A DNA stretch of 64,000 nucleotides from Verrucomicrobiota bacterium (GCA_023433275.1 JAEZDN010000021.1:1-64000), one strand, 5' to 3'; counted from the stretch's first letter, positions 32,498 to 41,239 are shown. Notes: generated by a model not told the origin, from the letters alone. Numbers and translations: made by a program.

Positions 32498-34018
32498 ATG
32501 CCACTCTCCCCTTTCCGCAGCCAGCTCATTGCCGACGTCGGCCTCTCCTTTGGTGACGAAGGCAAGGGACGCCTGATTCCCGAGGTCATCGAGGAACTTC
32601 ACGCCACGCCCGCATCCGTTTCCGTCGTCTTCAAGGTCAACGGCGGCTCCAACTCCGGTCACACCGCCGGCGGCCTCAAGCTCAACCTCCTGCCCGCCGG
32701 CGTCGTCGCGAGATCCGTGCCCCACCTCGGCATCGGCGCCGGCGTCGTCGCCGATCCCCGCAAATTTCTCTGGGAAGGCCGCCCGCTCGAGGCGCGCGGC
32801 TACGCCATCTTCTCCCGCCTCGTCATCGACGAGCGCACCCTGGTCACCGACCTCAGCCACCGGCTCCTCGACCTCGCCTGGGAGGACTATCGCGTCAACG
32901 TCCTCCAGGAGGAACCCCGCGGCTCCACCGGACGCGGCATCACGCCCGCCTACCAGGACGAGACCGGCCAGTGGCAGATCACCTTCGCCGACTTCCTGGG
33001 CGGTCCAAACTTCTTCGCCCGCAAACTCGCCGCCCGCGCCGATCGCGCCTGCCGCACCATCCAGCACGTCTGCCAGGTCAAACCCGCCGCTTGGGACGCC
33101 TTCTTCGAGAAACTCACCGCCGCCGAATCCAAGGCCAACGCCGAGGCCGTCGCCCTCGGTCTCTTCCCGGCCACCGAATTCGACTTCCTCCGCTTCAAGG
33201 GCGCGCAACCCTTCACCCTCGACCTCGACGCGCTCACCGCCGCCTACTGGGAAGCCGGCCAGCAACTCCGCGCCAACATCGGCGAGGTGCGCGAACTCGT
33301 CCTCCGCGAACTCGCCGCCGGCCACAGCATCGTGGGCGAGTTCGGCCAGTCCTACTGGCTCGACAAGCGCCACGGCTACTCGCCCAACGTCACCGCCTCG
33401 CACACCTTCACGCCCGAATTCTTCGAGAGCGCCGGCATCCCCGTCCAGCCCATCCACACTTTCGGCGTCGCCAAGGCCTACGACACCAAGGTCGGCACCC
33501 ACACCTTCCTCACGCAGATGCCCGACGATCTGCCCCTTTGCCAGAGCCTGAAGAAACTCGAATTCGGCGTGACCACCGGACGCCAGCGCATGGTCGGCTG
33601 GTACGACGCGGTCGAAAAGGGCGATGCCCTGCGCTACGGGGGTTTCCAGGATATCATGATCAACAAGATCGATGCCCTGTCCGGCGCCCCCGAGTTGCTG
33701 ATTTGCACCGCCTACGCCGACGCCTCCGGCAAGCGCTACGGCCACGTCCCTCGCAACGAGGCGCTGCGCAAGACGCTCCACCCCGTTTATTCGAAGCACG
33801 CCGGCTGGAGCGAGGACATCTCCGGGGTCCGCCACTTTGCCGATCTCCCGAAAAACGCCCAGCGCTACACCGCGGCCATGATTCGCAGCGTCCTCGAGGT
33901 GGCTCATCCCGACAAACTTCCCGCTGTCCTCCCCAACTTGCGCTACCTCGGCGTCGGACCCGATCCTTCGCAAATCATCAAGGACGTCCCCGCCACGTCA
34001 GATCTGATCGCCCTCTGA
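32498..34018 (+). CDS. purA: Adenylosuccinate synthetase, long divergent form
   Basis: 506 aa from the ATG at 32498 (upstream in-frame ATG at 32423 lies in repetitive spacer). Joins IMP and aspartate with GTP to adenylosuccinate. Seen: GDEGKGR (catalytic Asp), NGGSNSGHT (catalytic His in GHT), GSTGRGITPAY, GRQRMVGWYDAV and INKIDALSG, all PurA landmarks in order. It is about 75 aa longer than the usual enzyme (about 430 aa), has extra segments around residues 160-240, and the usual VTSSNT loop reads VTASHTF. Likely the real PurA of this lineage, but a specialised paralogue cannot be excluded. With guaB nearby, both branches from IMP are in the window. Confidence 0.88.
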   Translation: MPLSPFRSQLIADVGLSFGDEGKGRLIPEVIEELHATPASVSVVFKVNGGSNSGHTAGGLKLNLLPAGVVARSVPHLGIGAGVVADPRKFLWEGRPLEARGYAIFSRLVIDERTLVTDLSHRLLDLAWEDYRVNVLQEEPRGSTGRGITPAYQDETGQWQITFADFLGGPNFFARKLAARADRACRTIQHVCQVKPAAWDAFFEKLTAAESKANAEAVALGLFPATEFDFLRFKGAQPFTLDLDALTAAYWEAGQQLRANIGEVRELVLRELAAGHSIVGEFGQSYWLDKRHGYSPNVTASHTFTPEFFESAGIPVQPIHTFGVAKAYDTKVGTHTFLTQMPDDLPLCQSLKKLEFGVTTGRQRMVGWYDAVEKGDALRYGGFQDIMINKIDALSGAPELLICTAYADASGKRYGHVPRNEALRKTLHPVYSKHAGWSEDISGVRHFADLPKNAQRYTAAMIRSVLEVAHPDKLPAVLPNLRYLGVGPDPSQIIKDVPATSDLIAL

Positions 34019-34033
34019 TAGCCCCCCGGCGGC

Positions 34034-34052
34034 CTCTCCCCCGCTGGGAGAG
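34034..34052. terminator. Possible hairpin after purA
   Basis: CTCTCCC-CCGCT-GGGAGAG, 15 bases past the purA stop. No T-tract. Weak candidate. The rest of the 276-base purA-sulP spacer shows nothing recognisable. Confidence 0.3.
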
Positions 34053-34294
34053 AGAACTCGCTCGCGATCCTCATTCAGGCCGAGCGCGACGGCAGCCGCG
34101 CCGCGCGGGACCGCTCTCGGCATACCAACTGAATTGTCGATCCGCGCGGCGGCCCCGGCCGTTCTCATTCTCGCAATCCTACTCGTTCTCGGCCCGAACG
34201 TCCGCACGCAGGCCGCCCCCCTGCCGTCATCCGACACAAGGGTTGTGTGGCCGGCACGTTTTCGGCACACTGCCGCTCATGTCCCCGGCCCACC

Positions 34295-36049
34295 ATGAAT
34301 GAACCAGCGCGCGGGCCACTGTCGTCATTCAAGTTTCGCCCGCGCGTGCTCCCGCTTTTCCGCGAGGGCTACACGCGCCAGCAGGGCGTGACCGACGTCT
34401 TCTCCGGCGTCACCGTCGGCCTCATCGCCCTCCCGCTCGCCCTCGCCCTCGGCGTCGCGAGCGTGCCAGCCGGCGCCGCCACCCCCTTCCCCGCTCCGGC
34501 CATCGGCATCTTCACCGCCATCATCGGCGGCTTCATCGCGTCCCTTCTCGGTGGCAGCCGCGTTCAGATCTCCGGCCCCACCGCCGCCTTTGTCACCGTC
34601 ATCCTGCTCGTCATCGAGAAACACGGCTACGACGGCCTCATCCTCGCGACGATCATGGCCGGCTTCATCCTCGTGCTGATGGGCGCCACGGGTCTCGGCT
34701 CCCTGATCAAGTTCATCCCCTACCCGGTCACGAGCGGCTTCACCACCGGCATCGCCATCTCCATCATGCTCGGCCAGGCCCCCGCCTTCTTCGGCCTCCA
34801 GGGCGAAACCGCCCCGCCCGGCGAGTTCGCGGAAAAAATCCCCTGGCTTGTCGCCCATCTCCCGGGCCTCCACCTGCCCACCATGCTCATTGCGGCCGCC
34901 TGCGGACTGTTCATTCATCTCTGGCCCCGCTACCGCGCCCACCTCCGCGCCGAGCGCATTCCGGGCGCGATCATCGCCATGATCGCCTCGGCCGCCGCGG
35001 TCGTCTGGCTCGGCTGGGACCAGCCCGCCGGCGTCGCGACCATCGGCTCCCAGTTCGGGCGCGACGCCATTCCCCACGGCCTCCCGCCCATCGTGTGGCC
35101 CGAAATCAGCCTCGAGCGCATCCGTGATCTCATCGGCCCGGCCACCACCATCGCCCTGCTCGGGGCGATCGAGTCCCTCCTCTCCGCCGTGGTCGCCGAC
35201 GGCCTCATCAACGACCGGCACGACTCCAACACCGAGCTGATGGCCCAGGGCGTGGCCAACATCGTCTGCCCGTTCTTCTGCGGCATGCCCGTTACCGGCG
35301 CCATCGCCCGCACGTCCGCCAACGTGAAGGCCGGCGGGCGCACCCCTGTCGCCGGACTCGTCCACTCCGTCACCCTCCTTTTCATCGTCCTGTTTTTCTC
35401 CTCCTTCGCGCGCTACGTGCCGATGCCCGCGATCGCCGCCGTCCTCGTCCTCGTCGCCTTCCGCATGGGCGAATGGCACGAGCTGCTCCGCCTTCGCCGG
35501 ATGCCCCGCAGTGACGCCCTTGTCCTGCTCACCACCATGACGCTCACCGTCGTCTTCGATCTCGTGATCGCGGTCGAGGTGGGCATGGTGCTCGCCGCCA
35601 TCCTCTTCATCAAGCGCATGGCCGAGACCACGGAGATCGGCCGCGTCACCACCCACGACGAGCTCGAGACCCCCGAGCAGGTCGCCCATGGCAAGGACAT
35701 CCCCGAAGGCGTGCTGGTCTTCCGCATCTTCGGTCCCTTCTTCTTCGGCGCCGTGGAGAAAATGGAGGACGCCCTGCAGCGCGTCGGCACCCTGCCCCGC
35801 GTCCTCATCCTCCGCATGCAACTCGTGCCCGCCATGGACGCCACCGCGCTGAACGCCCTCGAGAGCATCGTGGAGCGCATGCAGTCGGCCGGCGGCACCG
35901 TCATCCTCAGCGGCCCCCACCGCCAGCCCCTCGACATGATGGTCAAGGCCGGCTTCGTCGAGAAACTCGGCCGCGCCAACATCCGCGCGCACTTCGACGA
36001 CGCGCTCGTCCGGGCCCGCGAGATTCTTGCCCTGCCGGCCGGGAAATAA
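34295..36049 (+). CDS. SulP family inorganic anion transporter with STAS domain
   Basis: 584 aa from the ATG at 34295; an in-frame ATG 48 bases earlier lacks conservation. About 10-12 membrane segments in residues 30-420, with SulP landmarks DVFSGVTVGLIALPLALALGVASV, GGSRVQISGPTAAF and the family segment around INDRHDSNTELMAQGVANIVCPFFCGMPVTGAIARTSAN. Cytoplasmic STAS domain at about 455-570. Bacterial members carry bicarbonate, sulfate or dicarboxylates; the substrate is not determinable here. Seven bases separate it from the next gene, so the two form a pair. Confidence 0.93.
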   Translation: MNEPARGPLSSFKFRPRVLPLFREGYTRQQGVTDVFSGVTVGLIALPLALALGVASVPAGAATPFPAPAIGIFTAIIGGFIASLLGGSRVQISGPTAAFVTVILLVIEKHGYDGLILATIMAGFILVLMGATGLGSLIKFIPYPVTSGFTTGIAISIMLGQAPAFFGLQGETAPPGEFAEKIPWLVAHLPGLHLPTMLIAAACGLFIHLWPRYRAHLRAERIPGAIIAMIASAAAVVWLGWDQPAGVATIGSQFGRDAIPHGLPPIVWPEISLERIRDLIGPATTIALLGAIESLLSAVVADGLINDRHDSNTELMAQGVANIVCPFFCGMPVTGAIARTSANVKAGGRTPVAGLVHSVTLLFIVLFFSSFARYVPMPAIAAVLVLVAFRMGEWHELLRLRRMPRSDALVLLTTMTLTVVFDLVIAVEVGMVLAAILFIKRMAETTEIGRVTTHDELETPEQVAHGKDIPEGVLVFRIFGPFFFGAVEKMEDALQRVGTLPRVLILRMQLVPAMDATALNALESIVERMQSAGGTVILSGPHRQPLDMMVKAGFVEKLGRANIRAHFDDALVRAREILALPAGK

Positions 36050-36056
36050 TCCTGAC

Positions 36057-36749
36057 ATGATTCGCCACCAAACCCCCGCCTGGATCTACCTTGGCGGCCT
36101 CACCCTCGCCACCACCGCCGGCACGATCAATGCCGTCGGTTTCCTCGGCGTGCACCACCAGGCGCTCAGCCATCTGACGGGCACCGTCACCGTGCTCGGG
36201 TACGAGCTCGCCCGCGCCGGCTACGGCGTGGCCTTCCACGCCTTTTCCATCTTCGCGGCTTTCTTTCTCGGTTGCCTGCTCAGCGGCATGATCATCCGGC
36301 AAAGTTCCCTGCGCCTCGGCCGGCGCTATGGCGTCGCCCTGTCGCTGGAAGCCGGCCTCCTGTTTCTCGCGGTGCTTTTTCTCCGCCGCGGCGCGAACAC
36401 CGGCGATTACCTCGCGGCCATGGCCTGCGGCCTTCAAAATGCCATGGTCAGCACCTACAGCGGCTCCACCATGCGCACCACCCACGTCACCGGCATGGTG
36501 ACCGACCTCGGCATCGCCTGCGGGCACGTCCTGCGCGGCACCCCCGTCGATTGGTTTCGCTTCCGCATCTACGGGATCCTCCTGCTGGGCTTTTTCGCCG
36601 GGTCCGTGCTGGGCGGGATCGGTTACGAACGCTGGGGCTACGACACCCTGCTCTTTCCCGCGATTCTGAGCGGCGTGACCGGCATTGGCTACACCGCGGT
36701 CAAGATCTACGAGCGCCGTCGCACCGCCGCGGCCCGGCACTCGCACTGA
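36057..36749 (+). CDS. YoaK/DUF1275 family membrane protein
   Basis: 230 aa from the ATG at 36057; the open frame overlaps the SulP gene but that part is not conserved. Six membrane segments. Family landmarks: AGTINAVGFLG near the N-terminus, LTGTVT, GLQNAM and THVTGMVTDLG. Function is not known for the family; genetic context with a SulP transporter suggests membrane transport or anion homeostasis. Converges on ruvC. Confidence 0.9.
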   Translation: MIRHQTPAWIYLGGLTLATTAGTINAVGFLGVHHQALSHLTGTVTVLGYELARAGYGVAFHAFSIFAAFFLGCLLSGMIIRQSSLRLGRRYGVALSLEAGLLFLAVLFLRRGANTGDYLAAMACGLQNAMVSTYSGSTMRTTHVTGMVTDLGIACGHVLRGTPVDWFRFRIYGILLLGFFAGSVLGGIGYERWGYDTLLFPAILSGVTGIGYTAVKIYERRRTAAARHSH

Positions 36750-37328
36750 TCACTCGCGCCACGTGAGCGCATGGCACAGCGCCACGCCGGCCGCATCGGC
36801 CTCGTCGAACGCGAGCATGCGCCCGTGCCCCAACATCGCCATCACCGTCCGCGCCATCTGCTCCTTGCTGGCCCGCCCGGCGCCGACCACCGCCTGTTTG
36901 ACCCGCAACGGCGCATACTCGAAGACTTCGCTCCCATTCAGCGCGGCCGCCGCGATCGCTGCGCCCCGGGCCGCCCCCAGGATCTGCGCCGTCTGGAAAT
37001 TCTGCACATAGATCGTCTGCTCCAGCGCCACGTGCCGCGGCGAGAAATCGGTCATGAATCCCGCCACCGCGCGGTGAATCTCCGCCAGGCAATGCGACAT
37101 CGGGTGCGCCGGCTTCACCTTCACCGTCAGGCACCGCAGCAACACTGCCGGTCGCCCGGGCGAAAACTCGATCAACGCCAGGCCCGTCCCCCGCAGGCTG
37201 GGATCCACTCCGAGCACGCGCCCGGCAAACGGCGGACGCTGCAGCACCGGCGCGTCGGGCCAGCGCTTGGCCGCGAGCGTCCCCTCGATCTTCGCTTTCC
37301 AAAGTTGTCGGATTGATGCGCGAGCCAT
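36750..37328 (-). CDS. ruvC: Holliday junction resolvase RuvC
   Basis: 192 aa from the ATG at 37328, preceded by GGTGGA; the frame is open further upstream but without support. Catalytic acids: D42 in LGVDPSLRGTG, E in ALEQTIYVQNFQTA, and Asp pair in DEADAAGVALCHA. Resolves four-way junctions in recombination together with RuvAB. Odd: about 35 residues (MARASIRQLWKAK... through PPFAG) precede the RNase H-like core, which normally starts within the first few residues. ruvA and ruvB are not adjacent. Stop meets the stop of the YoaK gene. Confidence 0.93.
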   Translation of the reverse strand: MARASIRQLWKAKIEGTLAAKRWPDAPVLQRPPFAGRVLGVDPSLRGTGLALIEFSPGRPAVLLRCLTVKVKPAHPMSHCLAEIHRAVAGFMTDFSPRHVALEQTIYVQNFQTAQILGAARGAAIAAAALNGSEVFEYAPLRVKQAVVGAGRASKEQMARTVMAMLGHGRMLAFDEADAAGVALCHALTWRE

Positions 37329-37685
37329 GGACGATCCACCGAGTAATGAAATGCGCCAGCGAGGCGCAAGAGACATCCGCCGCCAGGTTGAGCCCGATCT
37401 CCAGGCGGCCTGATCAATCCACGCGGGCAACCCAAGGGTACGCATCCCGGCTTGGCGCCCCGGCGCGCCATTCGGGTCGCCCGCCGCGATCCGTGTCCAT
37501 CTGCCCCTTCCGCGGTGAACTACATCGGCCTCGTCCATTCCTCGCCTTTGCTGGCCTTGGAAGTTCGGCGTCTAAGAGTTTCCTCATGAATCTCTGTGCC
37601 TCCGTGTCCCTGTGCGCCCATTCCCATTCCGATGACCAACAACACCTCGATCACCCCGGCATTATTTTCGCACCGAGACACAGGG

Positions 37686-37794
37686 ACTGTTCCGTTGTAG
37701 GGGCGTGGCTCGTCCACGCCCTTGGTTCCCGCAGCGACAAAAGGGCGCGGTCAAGCCGCGCCCCGACATCATCGGCATGATTCCGGCTAAGACC
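37686..37794 (-). repeat. BIME-like element, inverted copy (family B)
   Basis: ACTGTTCCGTT then GTAGGGGCGTGGCTCGTCCACG (GTAG at 37697), spacer GGTTCCCGCAGCGACAAAA and GGGCGCGGTCAAGCCGCGCC, followed by GATTCCGGCTAAGACC. Reverse orientation relative to 13519-13990 and close to the copy at 32071. Confidence 0.88.
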
Positions 37795-37961
37795 AATTCC
37801 TCCACTCCTTATCCATCTGGGTGAATCTGTGTTGATCTGTGGTTGAACTGCATTCTTCCGGCTCAGCCCAACCCGTCAGCCGACGGGCGAGAATCAAAAA
37901 AAACGCCCGCGCCTCGTGTTTGTTCGAGTCCATTCGTGGACTCCTTCGCATTACCTCCAAT

Positions 37962-37991
37962 AAAAAAGCCGCGTCCCTTCGGAACGCGGCT
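37962..37991 (-). terminator. Rho-independent terminator downstream of the small Cys-rich gene
   Basis: Minus-strand stem AGCCGCGT/ACGCGGCT followed by six T. Lies 80 bases past the stop of the 81-aa gene at 38072-38317 and marks its transcript end. Confidence 0.75.
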
Positions 37992-38071
37992 CGCCTGAAT
38001 GGCCGGGCGGGGATTCCGCCTCAAGGGCTGCACCTAGATCGCCAGCCGGAGGCACTCAACCGGGCGACGAC

Positions 38072-38317
38072 TCACTTCTTCTCTGGCGCCTTCTTCTCGA
38101 TCTTTCCGCTGCCGTTGCACTTCTCGCAATTGTTACCGGCCTTCGCGGCCTCGACGCAGCAACCGTGGCCGCACTTTTCACCTTTCGCGTCCGCCTTGGC
38201 GCAGCACGCGGCAGCCTTCGACGCGGGGGCTTCATTCTTGGCTTCATCGGCGAACATCGCGCCGACCGAGAAACACGAGACCATCACGAGGGGGAGGAGG
38301 AGCTTTTTCATAATCAT
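38072..38317 (-). CDS. Small secreted cysteine-rich protein
   Basis: 81 aa from the ATG at 38317 (a second ATG at 38311 also fits). The longer open frame overlaps the tRNA-Gly gene and is rejected. Signal peptide MKKLLLPLVMVSCFSVGAMFADE. The mature part is short, Lys/Ala/Glu-rich and holds seven cysteines: ACCAK, KCGHGCC and CEKCNGSGK. The last resembles one CxxCxGxG zinc-finger unit of DnaJ. Could bind metal in the periplasm; I recognise no named family. A clear terminator follows, which supports expression. Confidence 0.75.
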   Translation of the reverse strand: MIMKKLLLPLVMVSCFSVGAMFADEAKNEAPASKAAACCAKADAKGEKCGHGCCVEAAKAGNNCEKCNGSGKIEKKAPEKK

Positions 38318-38355
38318 GGGGTTTGGGATGAGTTCAACTAAGACACCGGATCGGC

Positions 38356-38384
38356 AAACAAGGTCCCACGATAACACCGGGACC
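38356..38384 (-). terminator. Possible terminator after tRNA-Gly
   Basis: Minus-strand stem GGTCCC/GGGACC with an 11-base loop followed by TTGTTT, six bases past the CCA end. Confidence 0.45.
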
Positions 38385-38390
38385 GTAAAC

Positions 38391-38465
38391 TGGTGCGCCA
38401 TGTCGGAGTTGAACCGACCTCTCATGCTTGGGAAGCACGCATAATAGCCGATATACTAATGGCGC
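38391..38465 (-). tRNA. tRNA-Gly (anticodon CCC)
   Basis: 75 nt with encoded CCA. Acceptor GCGCCAT/ATGGCGC, anticodon stem CGTGC/GCATG with loop TTCCCAA, variable AGAG, T arm GTCGG-TTCAACT-CCGAC. Reads GGG codons. Confidence 0.95.
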
Positions 38466-38624
38466 GAACAAGAACGCCGGTACTAAAACTGCCCCCCTCC
38501 CGCTCCGCAAGGAAAGACCGCACCTCGCCTCCGGTAGGAGCCGGCTCGCTGGGCCCTCAGGAAAAAATTCGCGTCACGCTCATCATGAGCGGCTGACTAT
38601 TCGCTGGGACCTCCCCCTCCTCCC

Positions 38625-39218
38625 TCACGAATAGTCCCGCCGCGCCTCAAGCGCGCTCTTCAGCGTGACCGCGTCGGCATAGAGCACCCCGCCCCCGCTC
38701 GGCAGACCAAACCCGATCCGCGTGACCTTCACGCCGCTGGTCGGCAGCCGCTCGGTGAGGTAATGGCAGGTCGCCTCCCCTTCGACGTCATTCGACAACG
38801 CAAGGATCAGCTCCTTCACCTCGCCCGATTCGATCCGTTGCAGCAACGAGGCGAGATTCAAATCCTCCGGCGCCACGCCCCGGATGGGCGACAACTTGCC
38901 GTGCAGGACGTGATAACTGCCGCGATGCGCATTGGACCGCTCGATCGCCGCCAGATCCTGGACATTTTCCACCACGCAGAGCTGGCCGGTCCGACGCCGC
39001 TCGTCCGCGCAGATTGCGCACTGTTCCTCCTCCGCCAGGTTGCCACACGTCGCGCAACGCCGCACCGTCCGCGCCGCAGCCTCCAACGCCGCGACCAGCT
39101 CCGGCAAGCGCGCCGGTTTCTCGACCAACAGGTGCAACGCGATCCGTTCCGCTGAGCGATAGCCGATGCCCGGCAGCTGCTTGAGCTGCCTCTGCAATTG
39201 TTCGAGCGCGGGAGTCAT
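38625..39218 (-). CDS. recR: Recombination mediator RecR
   Basis: 197 aa from the ATG at 39218; upstream in-frame sequence is not conserved. N-terminal helix-hairpin-helix (QLPGIGYRSAERIALHLL), C4 zinc motif CATCGNLAEEEQCAIC, Toprim domain LCVVENVQDLAAIE, and C-terminal Walker-like segment. With RecF/RecO it loads RecA at gaps. Usually directly follows ybaB; here a 479-base repeat-rich spacer separates them. An inverted repeat GACTATTCG/CGAATAGTC (38595-38603 and 38628-38636) spans its stop and may end the transcript. Confidence 0.96.
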   Translation of the reverse strand: MTPALEQLQRQLKQLPGIGYRSAERIALHLLVEKPARLPELVAALEAAARTVRRCATCGNLAEEEQCAICADERRRTGQLCVVENVQDLAAIERSNAHRGSYHVLHGKLSPIRGVAPEDLNLASLLQRIESGEVKELILALSNDVEGEATCHYLTERLPTSGVKVTRIGFGLPSGGGVLYADAVTLKSALEARRDYS

Positions 39219-39408
39219 GGAACCAGACAGAGTGATTTTAACGCGGATGACACGGATAAATACGGCATGATAGCCAGTCTCCGCCCGCATCCGCTAAGAC
39301 ATGCGAGCAACAGCCGGCCACCTGCTTGGCGGAGAGGAGCCTCGAAAATAGTAATTTGCCCGCCGCCCTCATCCTGGGACCGCGAGCAACCGCTGGGCGT
39401 AGCATAGT

Positions 39409-39480
39409 GAGCGAAGATGAACTTGAGCGAAGATGAACTTGAGCGAAGATGAACTTTGGAGAAGATGAACTTTGGAGAAT
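39409..39480. repeat. Short tandem repeat, 16-bp units
   Basis: Three copies of GAGCGAAGATGAACTT followed by two diverged copies TGGAGAAGATGAACTT and a partial one. Probably slipped-strand expansion of the AACTTTGGA end of the family B/C unit, which at 13.7-13.9 kb occurs once per unit. Confidence 0.85.
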
Positions 39481-39496
39481 GAAAAAACAACCGCCA

Positions 39497-39583
39497 CCGT
39501 CATCCTGAGCGGAGCGAAGGATCCAAGGCAAAGGACGGTCGCGCGCCGACTCCGTGGATCCTTTACTGCGTTTAGGACGACGG
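39497..39583. repeat. Long imperfect inverted repeat (hairpin element), copy 2
   Basis: Arms 39497-39524 and 39556-39583, CCGTCATCCTGAGCGGAGCG...GGATCC. Same length (87 bases) as the copy at 13981-14067, and the flanks CAACCGCCA and GATTTTAGGCGTTTCT also match the other copy (GGTCTTAGGTATTTCT), so the repeated unit is larger than the hairpin. Confidence 0.85.
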
Positions 39584-39697
39584 CGGGGGAGATTTTAGGC
39601 GTTTCTAATTTGGAGGGGGCTCACCGGCTCAAAACTCGTTCAGCTCATCAGCCGCTGAGCGAAAGTTCACGGGGTCGCCGCGCCATTCGGCGAAACC

Positions 39698-40006
39698 TCA
39701 GAATAATCCCGGCATCTGGATTCCAGCCGTGATCTTCTGCATCTCCGCCTCGTTGAGCGCCTGTGCCTTCGCAGCCGCCTCGGTCACCGCGTTCAGCAAT
39801 GTTTCCTCCACCAGCTTGGGATCCTCCTTGAGGAATTCGGGATCGAGCTTCACGGCCAGGAATTTGCCCGCGCCGCTGATCTTGATCTGCACCGCGCCGC
39901 CGCCACTGGAAATATCGAGCTCACGCGCCTCGAGCGACTTCTTCATCTCCTCGATGCGTTGCTGCATTTTCTGAGCCTGTTTGATGAGTGTGCCTACACC
40001 GGCCAT
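39698..40006 (-). CDS. ybaB: YbaB/EbfC nucleoid-associated protein
   Basis: 102 aa, family length. Starts MAGVGTLIKQAQKMQQRIEEMKKSL with the typical N-terminal helix, then GGGAVQIKISG and the C-terminal helix NAVTEAAAKAQALNEAEM. Binds DNA as a tweezer-shaped dimer. Commonly between dnaX and recR; dnaX is not upstream here. Confidence 0.95.
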   Translation of the reverse strand: MAGVGTLIKQAQKMQQRIEEMKKSLEARELDISSGGGAVQIKISGAGKFLAVKLDPEFLKEDPKLVEETLLNAVTEAAAKAQALNEAEMQKITAGIQMPGLF

Positions 40007-40095
40007 GGTATGTGGGATTGGAGGTTGGATTGAAAAAATGAATTAGCGCCGATCGCGCGAGTCCGCGCAACGTCGTTCACATGGCGTCACCGTTC

Positions 40096-41040
40096 TCAAG
40101 GCACCACCGGGCCATCCGGTTCCACCGTGTCACCGGCGGTGGCGCCAAGCTTCAGGATCGCGGCGAATCCCTCGCGATAATCCGGATACTTCGGGCTCCA
40201 CGAGAGCAGGCGATGGATCTTCTCACTCGAGATGACGCGATCCGGCATCGGCGCCCCCGCACGCCGGCTCGTGGCCGTGCCGTCGAAACCGGGAGGAGGG
40301 CATTTCAACTGCTCCGCCAGCCATTGCACCACCTCGCCCCGCGGCGCAGGCGCCTTGTCCGCCACGTTGAAAATGGCGTCGCCCACCGCGGACGGCGCTC
40401 CCAGGCACGCGAAGATCGCCGCCACCACGTCATCGCGGTGCGCAAGGTTCAGTCGATGCGCACCCGATCCGTTCAACGTCTTTACCCCTTCCCGCAATTG
40501 GTCCAGCAGGTGATGCCGCGCCGGACCATACAGGCCGGCCAGACGAAGGATGAATCGCCGGCGAATCGCCGACACGGGCGCGTTCTCCAATATTTTTTCC
40601 GATTCCCGGATGATGGCGCCATTCGGGGTGGCTCCCGGCGCATCCGCCGTTTCATCGACGACGGCGCCGCCGCCCTGCGGATAGACCGACGTGCTGCTCG
40701 TATAAACCATCGTGCCGACCGGGCGGCTGCCCGCGGACGCCCACGCCACGATGGATTCCATGCCGCCCACGTAGGACGCGCGATAACGGTCGGGTCCGCC
40801 CGAACTTACGGTATTCACCACAAAATCAGGAGCCTCGGCAATCCGACCATGCCACGCAGCGGACGCGAGGTCCGCCACCATCACGTTGCCCAGGCCCGCC
40901 GCGCGCAAGGCGAGCGCTTTCTCCGCATTGCGCGTCAATGCCTCCACTCGCGCTCCCGCGGCCAGCGCCGCTTCCGCCACGGCTGACCCGACATAACCAC
41001 AGCCGAAAATGACGAGACGCCTGTCCTTGAGAAATTCCAT
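40096..41040 (-). CDS. NAD(P)-dependent SDR-type epimerase/reductase (YeeZ-like)
   Basis: 314 aa from the ATG at 41040, which has GAGGA upstream; an in-frame ATG 21 bases earlier is less likely. Rossmann fold with VIFGCGYVGSAVAEAAL at the N-terminus; YTSSTSVYPQGGGAVVDE corresponds to the active-site/Ser region of extended SDRs (Tyr in STSVY), then LRLAGLYGPARH. The family includes E. coli YeeZ of unknown substrate. Lies 89 bases upstream of ybaB in the same direction. Confidence 0.9.
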   Translation of the reverse strand: MEFLKDRRLVIFGCGYVGSAVAEAALAAGARVEALTRNAEKALALRAAGLGNVMVADLASAAWHGRIAEAPDFVVNTVSSGGPDRYRASYVGGMESIVAWASAGSRPVGTMVYTSSTSVYPQGGGAVVDETADAPGATPNGAIIRESEKILENAPVSAIRRRFILRLAGLYGPARHHLLDQLREGVKTLNGSGAHRLNLAHRDDVVAAIFACLGAPSAVGDAIFNVADKAPAPRGEVVQWLAEQLKCPPPGFDGTATSRRAGAPMPDRVISSEKIHRLLSWSPKYPDYREGFAAILKLGATAGDTVEPDGPVVP

Positions 41041-41105
41041 TGGTCTGTCCTCAGTCATCATTCACTAACGACCACGAATCCAGACAGAAGTCCCCGCCTC
41101 TTCCT

Positions 41106-41177
41106 GCAGGAGCCTGTATACAGGCCACAGCCCGAACTTCCATCGACTGTCCCGATCGCCGGTGAACAGGCTCCTGC
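41106..41177. repeat. Inverted pair of family A-like palindromes
   Basis: Perfect 12-bp inverted repeat GCAGGAGCCTGT (41106-41117) and ACAGGCTCCTGC (41166-41177). The first arm continues as GCCTGTATACAGGC, itself a palindrome. This is the head-to-head arrangement of a BIME, with GCAG in place of GTAG. Lies between divergent genes. Confidence 0.75.
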
Positions 41178-41239
41178 GAGCTGAAAACTCCAACGCCTCC
41201 GAAATTGAGATCACCGGATTCGGTGCTACCGTCCACCCC

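Larger units (their letters stand above)
37329..38071. other. Spacer between ruvC and the small Cys-rich gene
   Basis: 743 bases with no credible gene. Contains an inverted BIME-like copy at 37686-37794 and a terminator at 37962-37991. Short ORFs overlapping the repeat are repeat translations. Confidence 0.65.
39219..39697. other. Repeat-filled spacer between ybaB and recR
   Basis: 479 bases without a gene. Holds part of the 236-bp family flank (GAGCAACCGCTGGGCGTAGCAT, about 39384-39406), a short tandem array at 39409-39480 and the hairpin element at 39497-39583. Confidence 0.75.

Noticed and set aside
37839..38444. Small plus-strand ORFs near the tRNA-Gly
   Set aside because: They run across the terminator, the Cys-rich gene and the tRNA on the opposite strand; no ribosome-binding site or conserved sequence.
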